Origin: Ruegeria sp. SCSIO 43209
GTDB lineage: Bacteria > Pseudomonadota > Alphaproteobacteria > Rhodobacterales > Rhodobacteraceae
DNA: 64,000 nt
Assembly (NCBI RefSeq): GCF_019904295.1
Contig: NZ_CP065359.1
Coordinates: 3,222,001 to 3,286,000, forward strand
Reading direction: 5' to 3'
In this document: positions 27,290 through 35,458 of the stretch, in pieces
Layout: every line of letters starts with the position of its first letter
How positions within the stretch are numbered: the first letter of the stretch is position 1
Notes under the pieces: model-generated
Database searches by the model: none
The model's input: the letters and a program-made list of their open reading frames with translations, nothing else
Told to the model about the DNA's origin: nothing
Translations under genes and position numbers: made by a program

Positions 27290-27319
27290 TATATAAGGGC
27301 GAGAACAGGGGCCTGCAAG
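27290..27319 (-). promoter_or_regulatory. RpoH (sigma-32)-type heat-shock promoter of dnaKJ
   Basis: On the minus strand the sequence reads CTTG, 17 nt, then CCTTATATA. This matches the alphaproteobacterial heat-shock consensus (CTTG, 17-18 nt, CYTATNT) almost perfectly. It lies about 110 nt upstream of the dnaK ATG, leaving a leader of roughly 100 nt. I see no CIRCE inverted repeat here, so control by RpoH rather than HrcA is likely. Confidence 0.8.
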
Positions 27320-27393
27320 CGTTCAGAAACGCAGGTTTTCGGGAATCTGTGGCCTTTTTTGGCAAGGTTTTGGCAAGGTTTGGGGATTCTGGA

Positions 27394-27996
27394 ATGGCGC
27401 GGCTGTTATTGCGCGGATTTGATATTCGGAAAGGCTATTTGGATGCGGCGGCGCAGTCGCATCTAGTTGACCTGCTTAGGCCGATTCTGAAAGTGGCACC
27501 GCTTTATCGGCCCGTGACACCTTCGGGCAAGGAAATGTCAGTGCGCATGACCTCGGCCGGGGCGCTGGGATGGGTCACTGACCGGGCGGGCTATCGGTAT
27601 CAGGACACGCACCCAAAGGGCATGACATGGCCCGCGATTCCAGATGAGATTTTGACCATCTGGCAGGACCTGACCGGCGCGGATCGCCAGCCCGATTGCT
27701 GTCTGATCAACTATTACGGTGAAGGCACCAAGATGGGCCTGCATCAGGACAAGGATGAGGCCGATTTTTCGTGGCCCGTGCTGTCGATTTCATTGGGCGA
27801 TGACGCGCTGTTCCGTATCGGTAACACCACGCGGGGCGGCAAGACCGAGTCGATCTGGCTGAGCTCGGGCGATTTGGTGATCATGGGCGGCCCGGCACGC
27901 TTGACCTATCACGGGGTGGATCGCATCCGGTTCGGGTCATCCAAACTTTTGCCAAAAGGCGGACGCATCAACCTGACATTGAGGGTCGCAACGTGA
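27394..27996 (+). CDS. alkB: Alpha-ketoglutarate-dependent alkylated-DNA repair dioxygenase
   Basis: A 200-residue Fe(II)/2-oxoglutarate dioxygenase that demethylates 1-methyladenine and 3-methylcytosine. The iron ligands are H117 and D119 (LHQDKDEAD) and H173 (TYHGVDR). The 2-oxoglutarate motif RINLTLR closes the protein. I start at ATG 27394 (MARLLLRGF); an in-frame GTG at 27349 would add 15 residues of poor sequence. It is divergent from dnaK, whose heat-shock promoter lies about 75 nt away on the other strand. Confidence 0.92.
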   Translation: MARLLLRGFDIRKGYLDAAAQSHLVDLLRPILKVAPLYRPVTPSGKEMSVRMTSAGALGWVTDRAGYRYQDTHPKGMTWPAIPDEILTIWQDLTGADRQPDCCLINYYGEGTKMGLHQDKDEADFSWPVLSISLGDDALFRIGNTTRGGKTESIWLSSGDLVIMGGPARLTYHGVDRIRFGSSKLLPKGGRINLTLRVAT

Positions 27997-28051
27997 AGTG
28001 CGATCCAATATCCGGGAACAGGTTTTCAGAATACAGCACGCACAGCAAAGA

Positions 28052-28879
28052 TCAGCGTCGCGCATCCCAGCTTTTCGAGACCTGCCTGCGGGTATAGAAC
28101 TCACCCAGCAGGCCGATCATTGTTAAAACTATTCCGACCCAAAGCGCGTACTCCCAACTGGTGTTCCGGGGAAAATAATTTCGGAACACAAAACCACGAC
28201 ATTGATCGATGATGTGAAACAGTGGGTTCCAGGCAAACAAGGTCAGCATGAACCCACCTAGCGCGTTGCCAACGAACATCTTGCCCGAAAATATCATGTT
28301 CAATCGACGGTACACATTTTTTAGGATGCTTACAGTATTGGGAAACCAGGGTTTCAGCGCCAACAACACTAAACCGACAGAGCATCCCGTGAACCAGGCC
28401 AGCAAAAGCATCCCAAATGCACCGCCGGGCTCTTGGATCACAAGAGGCGAGACGGCTACGCTGTAGACGAACAGGATGACCAGGATCGAGATAAGCTGCG
28501 TATAAAGTATACCGAAGGCAGATGCTGACAACATCACCATCATTGTCATTGGCGAGTGCAGAGTCATCGGATTATTGCCGGATCCAGCCCCGGCGATTGC
28601 AGTGACAGACTTGATATGCGTCAGGAACAAAAAAACTCCGGAGAGCAGGAACAAAACCATCTCGCCCCGGATTTTGGCCATGCCAGTCATTCGACCAATT
28701 AGCGTCATAAGTATATAAAACGCCGTCACCAGAAGGACGACCTGAACAATGTTGATCAGGATTGCCATCACCGCGTTGGAGTGCTGCGACCGGATATTGC
28801 GAACTACTGCATGGAATATCAGCTCGGCGGTGGTGAAAGCCCCGCCCAGCAATGACTGATTTCTCTTGAAGTGAAACAC
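28052..28879 (-). CDS. ABC-2 type polysaccharide export permease (Wzm/KpsM-like)
   Basis: A 275-residue inner-membrane protein with about six membrane segments (for example VVLLVTAFYILMTLIG and AFGMLLLAWFTGCSVG). The layout and the cytoplasmic N-terminus match permeases that export capsule or O-antigen chains with a separate ATPase. The ATPase gene (KpsT/Wzt) is not beside it, nor are KpsD/E-type partners. It is divergent from the cysQ-kdsB-galE glycan operon, which supports a glycan-export role. Confidence 0.78.
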   Translation of the reverse strand: MFHFKRNQSLLGGAFTTAELIFHAVVRNIRSQHSNAVMAILINIVQVVLLVTAFYILMTLIGRMTGMAKIRGEMVLFLLSGVFLFLTHIKSVTAIAGAGSGNNPMTLHSPMTMMVMLSASAFGILYTQLISILVILFVYSVAVSPLVIQEPGGAFGMLLLAWFTGCSVGLVLLALKPWFPNTVSILKNVYRRLNMIFSGKMFVGNALGGFMLTLFAWNPLFHIIDQCRGFVFRNYFPRNTSWEYALWVGIVLTMIGLLGEFYTRRQVSKSWDARR

Positions 28880-29001
28880 TCGAATACTCTTTCCTGCTAT
28901 GTCAGCCGCAAATTGGCACGAAATTCTTGCTGTTCCGTATCCATCGCATCATAAGTCCGTGAGATGCCCTGATCAACAAACCACAGGAACGGAGCTTTTT
29001 T

Positions 29002-29799
29002 GTGACTTATGACGCGCTTATTCCCGTCATCCGGCGGCTGGCCTTGCAGGCAGGCGACAAGATCATGCAGATCTACGAAGCGGATGATTTCGACGTCAAG
29101 GTCAAGTCAGACTCAAGCCCGGTAACCGAGGCGGACGAGGCGGCGGATGCTTTGATCTCGGCCGGATTGCGCGAGGCTTTTCCAGATATCCTGCTGGTGA
29201 CCGAGGAACAGGCAGCTTCGCATTCCGAAAAGGGCGAGACCTTTCTGATTGTTGATCCACTGGACGGCACCAAGGAATTCATAAATCGGCGCGGCGATTT
29301 TACCGTAAATATCGCTTTGGTCGAAAACGGCGTACCGACGCGTGGCGTGGTCTACGCCCCTGCACGGGGCCGGATGTTCTATACGCAAGCTGACGGGCAA
29401 TCGGTTGAAGAAATCGGGGATCTGGACAAAGATCAGCCGGGCGCGTTGACGCCAATGTCAGTCTCTAAACCAAACAATTCGGCGCTGATGATCGTTGCAT
29501 CCAAGTCGCATCGGGATCAGGCGACCGAGGACTACATCAACAAATATCAGGTGCGCGACAGCAAAAGTGCCGGGTCGTCGCTGAAGTTCTGTCTGGTGGC
29601 GACGGGAGAGGCCGACCTCTACCCCCGTGTTGGCCGCACCATGGAGTGGGACACCGCTGCGGGCCACGCGGTTCTGGCCGGTGCGGGCGGACATGTGGTG
29701 CGCTTTGAAGACCATTCGCCGCTGACCTATGGCAAAGACGGATATGCCAATCCATTTTTCATCGCCTATGCTCCAGGCGTTGAGCTGAAGGAAGCCTGA
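29002..29799 (+). CDS. cysQ: 3'(2'),5'-bisphosphate nucleotidase
   Basis: A 265-residue inositol-monophosphatase-superfamily enzyme that hydrolyses PAP, the by-product of PAPS-dependent sulfotransfer and of sulfate reduction. The metal motif DPLDGTKEF begins at D85, the first acidic ligands lie in VTEEQAAS, and the second signature is WDTAAGHAVL. The start is GTG 29002 with GGAACGGAG upstream. It overlaps kdsB by 1 nt. Being first in an operon that ends with a sulfotransferase-like gene fits removal of PAP made by that enzyme. Confidence 0.92.
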   Translation: MTYDALIPVIRRLALQAGDKIMQIYEADDFDVKVKSDSSPVTEADEAADALISAGLREAFPDILLVTEEQAASHSEKGETFLIVDPLDGTKEFINRRGDFTVNIALVENGVPTRGVVYAPARGRMFYTQADGQSVEEIGDLDKDQPGALTPMSVSKPNNSALMIVASKSHRDQATEDYINKYQVRDSKSAGSSLKFCLVATGEADLYPRVGRTMEWDTAAGHAVLAGAGGHVVRFEDHSPLTYGKDGYANPFFIAYAPGVELKEA

Positions 29800-30599
29800 T
29801 GTCAGTATTGATAGCCATTCCCGCGCGCTACGCTTCGACCCGCTATCCAGGCAAACCTCTGGTTCCGCTGACCGGGGCAAACGGAACCAGCATGACTCTG
29901 ATCGAACGATCCTGGCGCGCTGCGATTTCCGTGTCAGGCGTAGATCGCGTGGTTGTAGCAACCGACGATGACCGTATCCGCGAAGCCTCAGAGGGGTTCG
30001 GTGCCGAGGTGGTGATGACTTCAGAAACCTGCCGCAACGGTACCGAACGCTGCGCCGAGGCGCACTCGGCTCTGGGTGGCGGTTATGACATCGTCGTCAA
30101 CCTGCAAGGGGATGCGCCTTTGACCCCGCATTGGTTTGTTGAAGACCTGATCTCGGGTCTGCGCAACGCGCCAGATGCGGGTGTGGCCACCCCCGTGCTG
30201 CGCTGTGACGGGGACGCACTGAACGGATTACTGAACGATCGCAAGCAAGGCCGGGTCGGGGGCACTACAGCGGTGTTCGGCAATGACCACAGCGCGCTTT
30301 ACTTCTCGAAAGAAGTGATCCCTTTCACAGCCGAGACCTATGCCAGCAGTGACCCGACACCGGTATTCCACCACGTCGGAGTTTATGCCTATCGGCCTGA
30401 CGCTCTGACTGCTTATCCGGGCTGGACTAGCGGTCCGCTGGAGACACTGGAAGGGTTGGAACAGCTGCGCTTCATGGAAAACGGCCGCAAGGTTCTTTGT
30501 GTCGAAGTCGAAGCCAAAGGTCGTCAGTTCTGGGAACTGAATAACCCGCAGGACGTGGCCAAGATCGAAGAAATGATGGCCGCTATGGGGCTTGAATGA
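29799..30599 (+). CDS. kdsB: 3-deoxy-manno-octulosonate cytidylyltransferase
   Basis: A 266-residue enzyme that activates Kdo (or a related 3-deoxy sugar acid) with CTP to the CMP-sugar donor for lipopolysaccharide or capsule. The N-terminal motif AIPARYASTRYPGKPL and the VNLQGDAPL motif define the family. It overlaps cysQ by 1 nt and galE by 4 nt (ATGA). In this operon it may supply a capsule linker rather than the lipid A core; this cannot be decided from sequence. Confidence 0.92.
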   Translation: MSVLIAIPARYASTRYPGKPLVPLTGANGTSMTLIERSWRAAISVSGVDRVVVATDDDRIREASEGFGAEVVMTSETCRNGTERCAEAHSALGGGYDIVVNLQGDAPLTPHWFVEDLISGLRNAPDAGVATPVLRCDGDALNGLLNDRKQGRVGGTTAVFGNDHSALYFSKEVIPFTAETYASSDPTPVFHHVGVYAYRPDALTAYPGWTSGPLETLEGLEQLRFMENGRKVLCVEVEAKGRQFWELNNPQDVAKIEEMMAAMGLE

Positions 30600-31579
30600 C
30601 AAATATTCTGGTTACAGGTGGCGCAGGTTATGTCGGCTCTCATGCCTGCAAGGCACTGACAAGGGCAGGGTATACGCCCGTAACCTATGACAATCTTGTC
30701 ATCGGATGGCAGGACGCGGTGAAATTCGGCCCTTTCGAGCAGGGCGGCCTGCTGGACCGCGCCCGGCTGGACGAAGTGTTCGCCAAATACCAACCCGCCG
30801 CCGTGATACATTTCGCCGCCCTCAGTCAGGTCGGCGAAGCGATGGCTGAGCCCGGAACGTATTGGTCGAACAATGTCACCGGTTCGCTGACACTGATACA
30901 AGCGGCTGTGGATGCGGGATGTTTGAACTTTGTGTTCTCGTCGACCTGCGCCACCTATGGCGAACATGACAACGTTGTGCTGGACGAGAGCACGCAACAG
31001 CAGCCATTGAATGCCTATGGTGCCTCGAAACGAGCGATCGAGGACATCTTACGTGATTTCCAAGCCGCATATGGCCTGAAGCACGTGATCTTCCGCTATT
31101 TCAACGTGGCCGGGGCCGACCCGGATGCCGAAGTTGGAGAGTTTCACCAACCAGAAACCCATCTGGTGCCGCTGATGCTGGACGCCATCGATGGCAAGCG
31201 GGGTGGCTTGACTGTATTCGGCACCGATTACGACACACCCGACGGCACCTGCATCCGCGATTATGTACACGTCTGTGATCTGGTCGATGCACATGTACTG
31301 GGGCTGAAGTGGCTAGAACAGGGCAAAGAAAGCCGCGTGTTCAATCTGGGCACCGGGTCGGGGTTTTCGGTGATGGAAGTCATCGAGCATTCCAAAGCCG
31401 TCACCAACCGTGCGGTACCCTACAGCATCGGCCCGCGCCGAGCCGGGGATTGCACGCGTCTAGTTTCAGGCTCGGTCCGAGCCAAGGAAGAGCTGGGCTG
31501 GACACCAAAAAGATCAACGTTAGAGACGATGATCACGGATGCCTGGCGCTGGCATCAGAATGGTAGCTACAACAAGTGA
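30596..31579 (+). CDS. galE: UDP-glucose 4-epimerase
   Basis: A 327-residue NAD-dependent epimerase interconverting UDP-glucose and UDP-galactose. The Rossmann motif TGGAGYVGS lies near the N-terminus. The catalytic serine is in FSSTCATYG, and the catalytic Tyr-Lys pair is Y141-x3-K145 (YGASK). The conserved DGTCIRDYVHVCDL stretch fits GalE. It is coupled to both neighbours by 4-nt overlaps (ATGA, GTGA) and would provide a galactose donor for the transferases that follow. Confidence 0.93.
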   Translation: MTNILVTGGAGYVGSHACKALTRAGYTPVTYDNLVIGWQDAVKFGPFEQGGLLDRARLDEVFAKYQPAAVIHFAALSQVGEAMAEPGTYWSNNVTGSLTLIQAAVDAGCLNFVFSSTCATYGEHDNVVLDESTQQQPLNAYGASKRAIEDILRDFQAAYGLKHVIFRYFNVAGADPDAEVGEFHQPETHLVPLMLDAIDGKRGGLTVFGTDYDTPDGTCIRDYVHVCDLVDAHVLGLKWLEQGKESRVFNLGTGSGFSVMEVIEHSKAVTNRAVPYSIGPRRAGDCTRLVSGSVRAKEELGWTPKRSTLETMITDAWRWHQNGSYNK

Positions 31580-32622
31580 GGCTTGAGGATCAGCCGCTGA
31601 CCTGGGTGGAGCGTTACAGGCTGCGCCTGAAACGGAAGCGGTTGTTGTGGCGATCCTTTCGCAGCCGTCATCAGCTGAAATCGCTAACTGACAACACGCA
31701 AAAGATCACGCCCGGGGCCATTCTTGCCTTTACCACGCTGCGGAATGAGATCAGCCGTCTGCCGTGGTTCTTTCACCATTATCGCACGCTGGGCGTTGAT
31801 CATTTTCTGATGGTGGATAATGGCAGCGATGACGGCTCAGTCCCGTATTTGCTTGAACAGCCGGATGTGTCGCTGTGGCGGACTACGGCAAGCTATCGCG
31901 CGTCTCGGTTCGGGTTGGATTGGCTGACTTGGCTGCAGTGGAAATTTGGGCACGACCACTGGACGTTGATGGTCGACGCCGATGAGTTGCTGATCTACGC
32001 CCATCACAACACCCATACGATGCGCGATTTAGCTGCATGGCTGGACGCGCGCGGTCAAACCACGTTTGGGGCGATGATGCTGGACCTCTATCCCAAAGGT
32101 CGGTTGGGCAAGCAAAGTTATGATCCGCAATCCGATCCAACCGATTGCCTGAACTGGTTTGACCCCGGCCCCTATCGTGCCCAGCGCCAAAGGCCGATGG
32201 GCAACCTTTGGGTTCAGGGAGGCGTACGCGAGCGGGCGTTTTTTGCAGATCAGCCCCAAAAATCACCGACCCTAAACAAGATCCCTCTAACCCGGTGGTC
32301 ACGACATATGGCCTATGTGAATTCGTGCCATTCCGCGCTGCCCCGGTTCTTGAATTTTGAATATGACGGTCCGGGTGGGCAGACCGCCTCGGGCGTGTTG
32401 CTCCACACGAAATTCCTGCCTGAGGTTGTCGACAAATCGCGGATCGAAAAACAGAGGCGGCAACATTTTCACGACCCCGATCGGTTCGGCGCCTATTATG
32501 ACGGGATCATCAGCGGGCCTGATCTTTGGACTTCTGACTCGGTCAAACTAGGTGATTGGCAACAGTTACAAGACCTTGGGCTCATGAACGCGGGCGGATT
32601 TCCTGCCACAGGGGGGAAGTAA
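31576..32622 (+). CDS. GT2-type glycosyltransferase (first of two paralogues)
   Basis: A 348-residue protein with a GTG start overlapping the galE stop (GTGA). The N-terminus is very basic (RYRLRLKRKRLLWRSF), perhaps for membrane contact. The catalytic core has the GT-A pattern: FTTLRNEISRLPWFFHHY, then the nucleotide-binding VDNGSDDGS and the metal-binding MVDADELLIY. It is the glycosyltransferase-2-like family often found with bacterial capsule genes. The paralogue at 32745 shares layout and many motifs. Sugar donor and acceptor are unknown. Confidence 0.82.
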   Translation: MRLEDQPLTWVERYRLRLKRKRLLWRSFRSRHQLKSLTDNTQKITPGAILAFTTLRNEISRLPWFFHHYRTLGVDHFLMVDNGSDDGSVPYLLEQPDVSLWRTTASYRASRFGLDWLTWLQWKFGHDHWTLMVDADELLIYAHHNTHTMRDLAAWLDARGQTTFGAMMLDLYPKGRLGKQSYDPQSDPTDCLNWFDPGPYRAQRQRPMGNLWVQGGVRERAFFADQPQKSPTLNKIPLTRWSRHMAYVNSCHSALPRFLNFEYDGPGGQTASGVLLHTKFLPEVVDKSRIEKQRRQHFHDPDRFGAYYDGIISGPDLWTSDSVKLGDWQQLQDLGLMNAGGFPATGGK

Positions 32623-32744
32623 ACCGGATTTAAACCCGTTGCCTCACAAGGTGCAGAGATGTCATAAAACGTTAATGTCCGGCACCACTCAGGCCTCAGG
32701 CGGCCCCGGGCAGACGCGCGTATCAAAAAAGGTTGGGCAGCCGC

Positions 32745-33755
32745 GTGAGCCTTTTGGATTCCTATCGCATGAGATTGCGGCGCAAGCGCCGCCTGCTGCG
32801 TTGCCTACGTCGGCGTCGGGATCTGAAAGCGGTGCAAGATAACACCAACAAGATCAAAGAAAACGACATCTTGTTGATGAGCGTGATGCGGAACGAAAAG
32901 ATCCGCCTTCCCTATTTCTTAGACTACTATCGAAAGCTTGGCATCAATCACTTCCTGTGCGTGGACAACAACAGCGATGACGGCACCCACGAATACCTGA
33001 GCAGCCAGCCGGACGTTTCGCTGTGGTGGACGGATGTAGGTTACAAGAATGCGACCTTTGGTCTGGATTGGTCCAACTACCTGCTGCGCCGCTATGCGCA
33101 TAAGCACTGGGTTCTGACGGTCGATCCGGATGAATTCTTTATCTATCCTTTTTGCGATACCCGCCCGATCCGCGCCCTGACCGACTGGCTGGACGATACT
33201 GGTGTGCGCAGTTTCGGCACCATGCTGATCGATATGTATCCCGAAACCGGAATCATGGATGCGCCCTATCATGAGGGCCAGAACCCCTTTGAAGTCGCGC
33301 CTTGGTTCGATTCAGGCAACTTCATGATTACCCGCAACCCGACCTATGGGAATCTGTGGATTCAAGGCGGTGCACGCGCACGGGTTTTCTTTCAGAACAA
33401 TCCCCTGAAGGCTCCGGCCCTGAACAAGATACCTCTTGTGAAATGGCACCGGCGCTACGCTTATGTCAGCTCAACCCACGCCTTGCTGCCGCGCGGGCTC
33501 AATCAGGTCTATGAAGAGCAGGGCGGTGAAAAAACCAGCGGAGCGCTGCTGCATGCAAAGCTGATCAATACGCTTGGGGAAAAAGCTAAAGAAGAGTTGC
33601 TGCGCGGACAGCATTATGCTGCGTCGGGCGAGTACAAGGCTTATGCCAAGCAGTTAGAGGATAATCCGGTTTTCTGGAACAAATGGTCCGAGAAATACAT
33701 CAACTGGCGACAGATTGAGATCCTCGGCCTGATGTCCAAGGGGAACTGGGCATGA
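32745..33755 (+). CDS. GT2-type glycosyltransferase (second paralogue)
   Basis: A 336-residue protein. I choose GTG 32745 because MSLLDSYRMRLRRKRR aligns with the start of the paralogue at 31576; a TTG at 32733 is possible. Core motifs are MRNEKIRLPYFLDYYRKLG, VDNNSDDGT and TVDPDEFFIY. Compared with the first copy, DADE is replaced by DPDE but both acidic residues remain. A 122-nt gap separates the two copies, the largest in this operon, and might hold a second promoter. Its stop overlaps the next start by 4 nt. Confidence 0.82.
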   Translation: MSLLDSYRMRLRRKRRLLRCLRRRRDLKAVQDNTNKIKENDILLMSVMRNEKIRLPYFLDYYRKLGINHFLCVDNNSDDGTHEYLSSQPDVSLWWTDVGYKNATFGLDWSNYLLRRYAHKHWVLTVDPDEFFIYPFCDTRPIRALTDWLDDTGVRSFGTMLIDMYPETGIMDAPYHEGQNPFEVAPWFDSGNFMITRNPTYGNLWIQGGARARVFFQNNPLKAPALNKIPLVKWHRRYAYVSSTHALLPRGLNQVYEEQGGEKTSGALLHAKLINTLGEKAKEELLRGQHYAASGEYKAYAKQLEDNPVFWNKWSEKYINWRQIEILGLMSKGNWA

Positions 33756-35452
33756 GCAGCTTGGGCATCGTAATGCTGGTGCACACCGCGCTGGATCGGG
33801 TTGAGCAGGTGGCACGCCATTGGGCCGCCTCGGGCTGTCCTGTGGTCATTCATATAGATCAGAAAGTCGGCGATCCGGCTTATTCCGATTTTGTCGCCGC
33901 TTGTTCGGATGAACCGCTGATCCTGTTTTCAAAACGCCATGTCTGTGAATGGGGCGGCTGGGGTATTGTCGCCGCATCACAATCCGCCGCATCACTGATG
34001 TTGGAGAGGTTTCCAGATGTCCGGCATGTATATCTGTCTTCAGGCGCGTGTCTGCCGCTGCGTCCGGTCGCTGATCTGATCGACTATCTGGCCGACCGGC
34101 CCCGTGTCGATTTCATCGAAAGCGCAACCACGCGCGACGTGAGCTGGACGATCGGCGGGCTGGATCTGGAACGTTTCACCCTGAGGTTCCCCTTCTCATG
34201 GCGCAGACAACGAAAACTGTTTGACAATTACGTGCGGTTGCAACGCGCCCTCGGTTTGCGCCGCAGAATTCCCGAAGGCCTTGTACCGCATATGGGCAGC
34301 CAATGGTGGTGTCTGACCCGCCAAACCTTGTCGGCCATTCTTCAGGATCCCAAGCGCGCCGAATATGATCGCTATTTCCGCCAGGTCTGGATTCCCGATG
34401 AAAGCTATTTTCAGACACTGGCACGGCTCTATTCCACCCATATCGAAAGTCGATCGCTGACCCTGTCGAAGTTCGACTATCAAGGTCGGCCGCACATGTT
34501 CTACGACGATCACCTGCAATTGCTGCGCCGGTCCGACTGTTTCGTGGCGCGCAAAGTCTGGCACAGCGCGAACCGGTTGTATCAGACCTTCCTGACCGAC
34601 CACGAAGGCGCACTGACCCCGGCCGAGCCCAACCCCGGCAAGATCGACCGGGTGTTTTCCAAAGCGGTTGAGCGGCGCGTTCGCGGTCGTGATGGTCTTT
34701 ATATGCAAAGCCGCTTCCCTCGCGCGGCTACGGAACGCAGCCTGACAGCCTTTCCCTATTCGGTGTTTCAAGGCTTTACCGAGTTGTTCGAGGATTTCGA
34801 ACCCTGGCTGACAAACGCCATCGGCGGGCGGGTGCATGGGCATCTGTTCGGTCCCGAACGGGCGCAATTTGCCGAAGATGAGACGATCATCAACGGTGCG
34901 CTCAGCGATTGCGCCACGCTACGCGACTATAACCCCTCGGCCTTTCTGTCGAACCTCATCTGGAATACACGAGGCGAGCGTCAGTGCTTTCAATTCGGGC
35001 CAACGGATATTCAGAAAATCAATGAATTCCTGACGCAAGACCAGAATGCACATATTGCGGTCATCTCGGGGGCCTGGGCGGTTCCATTGTTCCGTTCGAA
35101 CCTGAATTTTGCCGATATCCGGTGCGAAGCTGCCCGCCTACAACAGATCGAAAGCAAACAGCTCAAGCTGCTGGATGCCGCCCGCGCAAAGACGCGCATT
35201 CGAATATGGACGATGGCAGAGTTTGTGGAATCCCCCATGGAACAACTGCAGACCGTTCTGGAAGACATGGGCGCGCCCAAACCCACCCATCTGACCGAGG
35301 CACCGACGATGGTGGATCTGACCGGGTTCGGAAAGTTCCTGCAAAACCTCAAGAACCAAGGGATGCATCCCTATCTGATGGGGGATTTCCCTGTGAATGA
35401 CGTGTTTGGCGCACAGTCCAAATCGTTCAAGAAGCCCTATTTGGTGCAGTAA
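33752..35452 (+). CDS. GT14-type beta-1,6-N-acetylglucosaminyltransferase-like protein with an unassigned C-terminal region
   Basis: A 566-residue protein. The first roughly 290 residues follow core-2/I-branching (GT14) enzymes: VMLVHTALDRVEQVARH, VVIHIDQKVGD, VYLSSGACLPLRPV, GSQWWCLTRQT and WIPDESYFQTL. The last roughly 250 residues (from MQSRFPRAATERSLTAFPYS on) form a separate region with WNTRGERQCFQFG and ISGAWAVPLFRS that I cannot assign; roseobacter homologues carry DUF-type labels here. It has no signal peptide or membrane span, so it would act on the cytoplasmic side. It starts inside the end of the previous gene (ATGA). Confidence 0.8.
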   Translation: MSSLGIVMLVHTALDRVEQVARHWAASGCPVVIHIDQKVGDPAYSDFVAACSDEPLILFSKRHVCEWGGWGIVAASQSAASLMLERFPDVRHVYLSSGACLPLRPVADLIDYLADRPRVDFIESATTRDVSWTIGGLDLERFTLRFPFSWRRQRKLFDNYVRLQRALGLRRRIPEGLVPHMGSQWWCLTRQTLSAILQDPKRAEYDRYFRQVWIPDESYFQTLARLYSTHIESRSLTLSKFDYQGRPHMFYDDHLQLLRRSDCFVARKVWHSANRLYQTFLTDHEGALTPAEPNPGKIDRVFSKAVERRVRGRDGLYMQSRFPRAATERSLTAFPYSVFQGFTELFEDFEPWLTNAIGGRVHGHLFGPERAQFAEDETIINGALSDCATLRDYNPSAFLSNLIWNTRGERQCFQFGPTDIQKINEFLTQDQNAHIAVISGAWAVPLFRSNLNFADIRCEAARLQQIESKQLKLLDAARAKTRIRIWTMAEFVESPMEQLQTVLEDMGAPKPTHLTEAPTMVDLTGFGKFLQNLKNQGMHPYLMGDFPVNDVFGAQSKSFKKPYLVQ

Positions 35453-35458
35453 CCTAAA

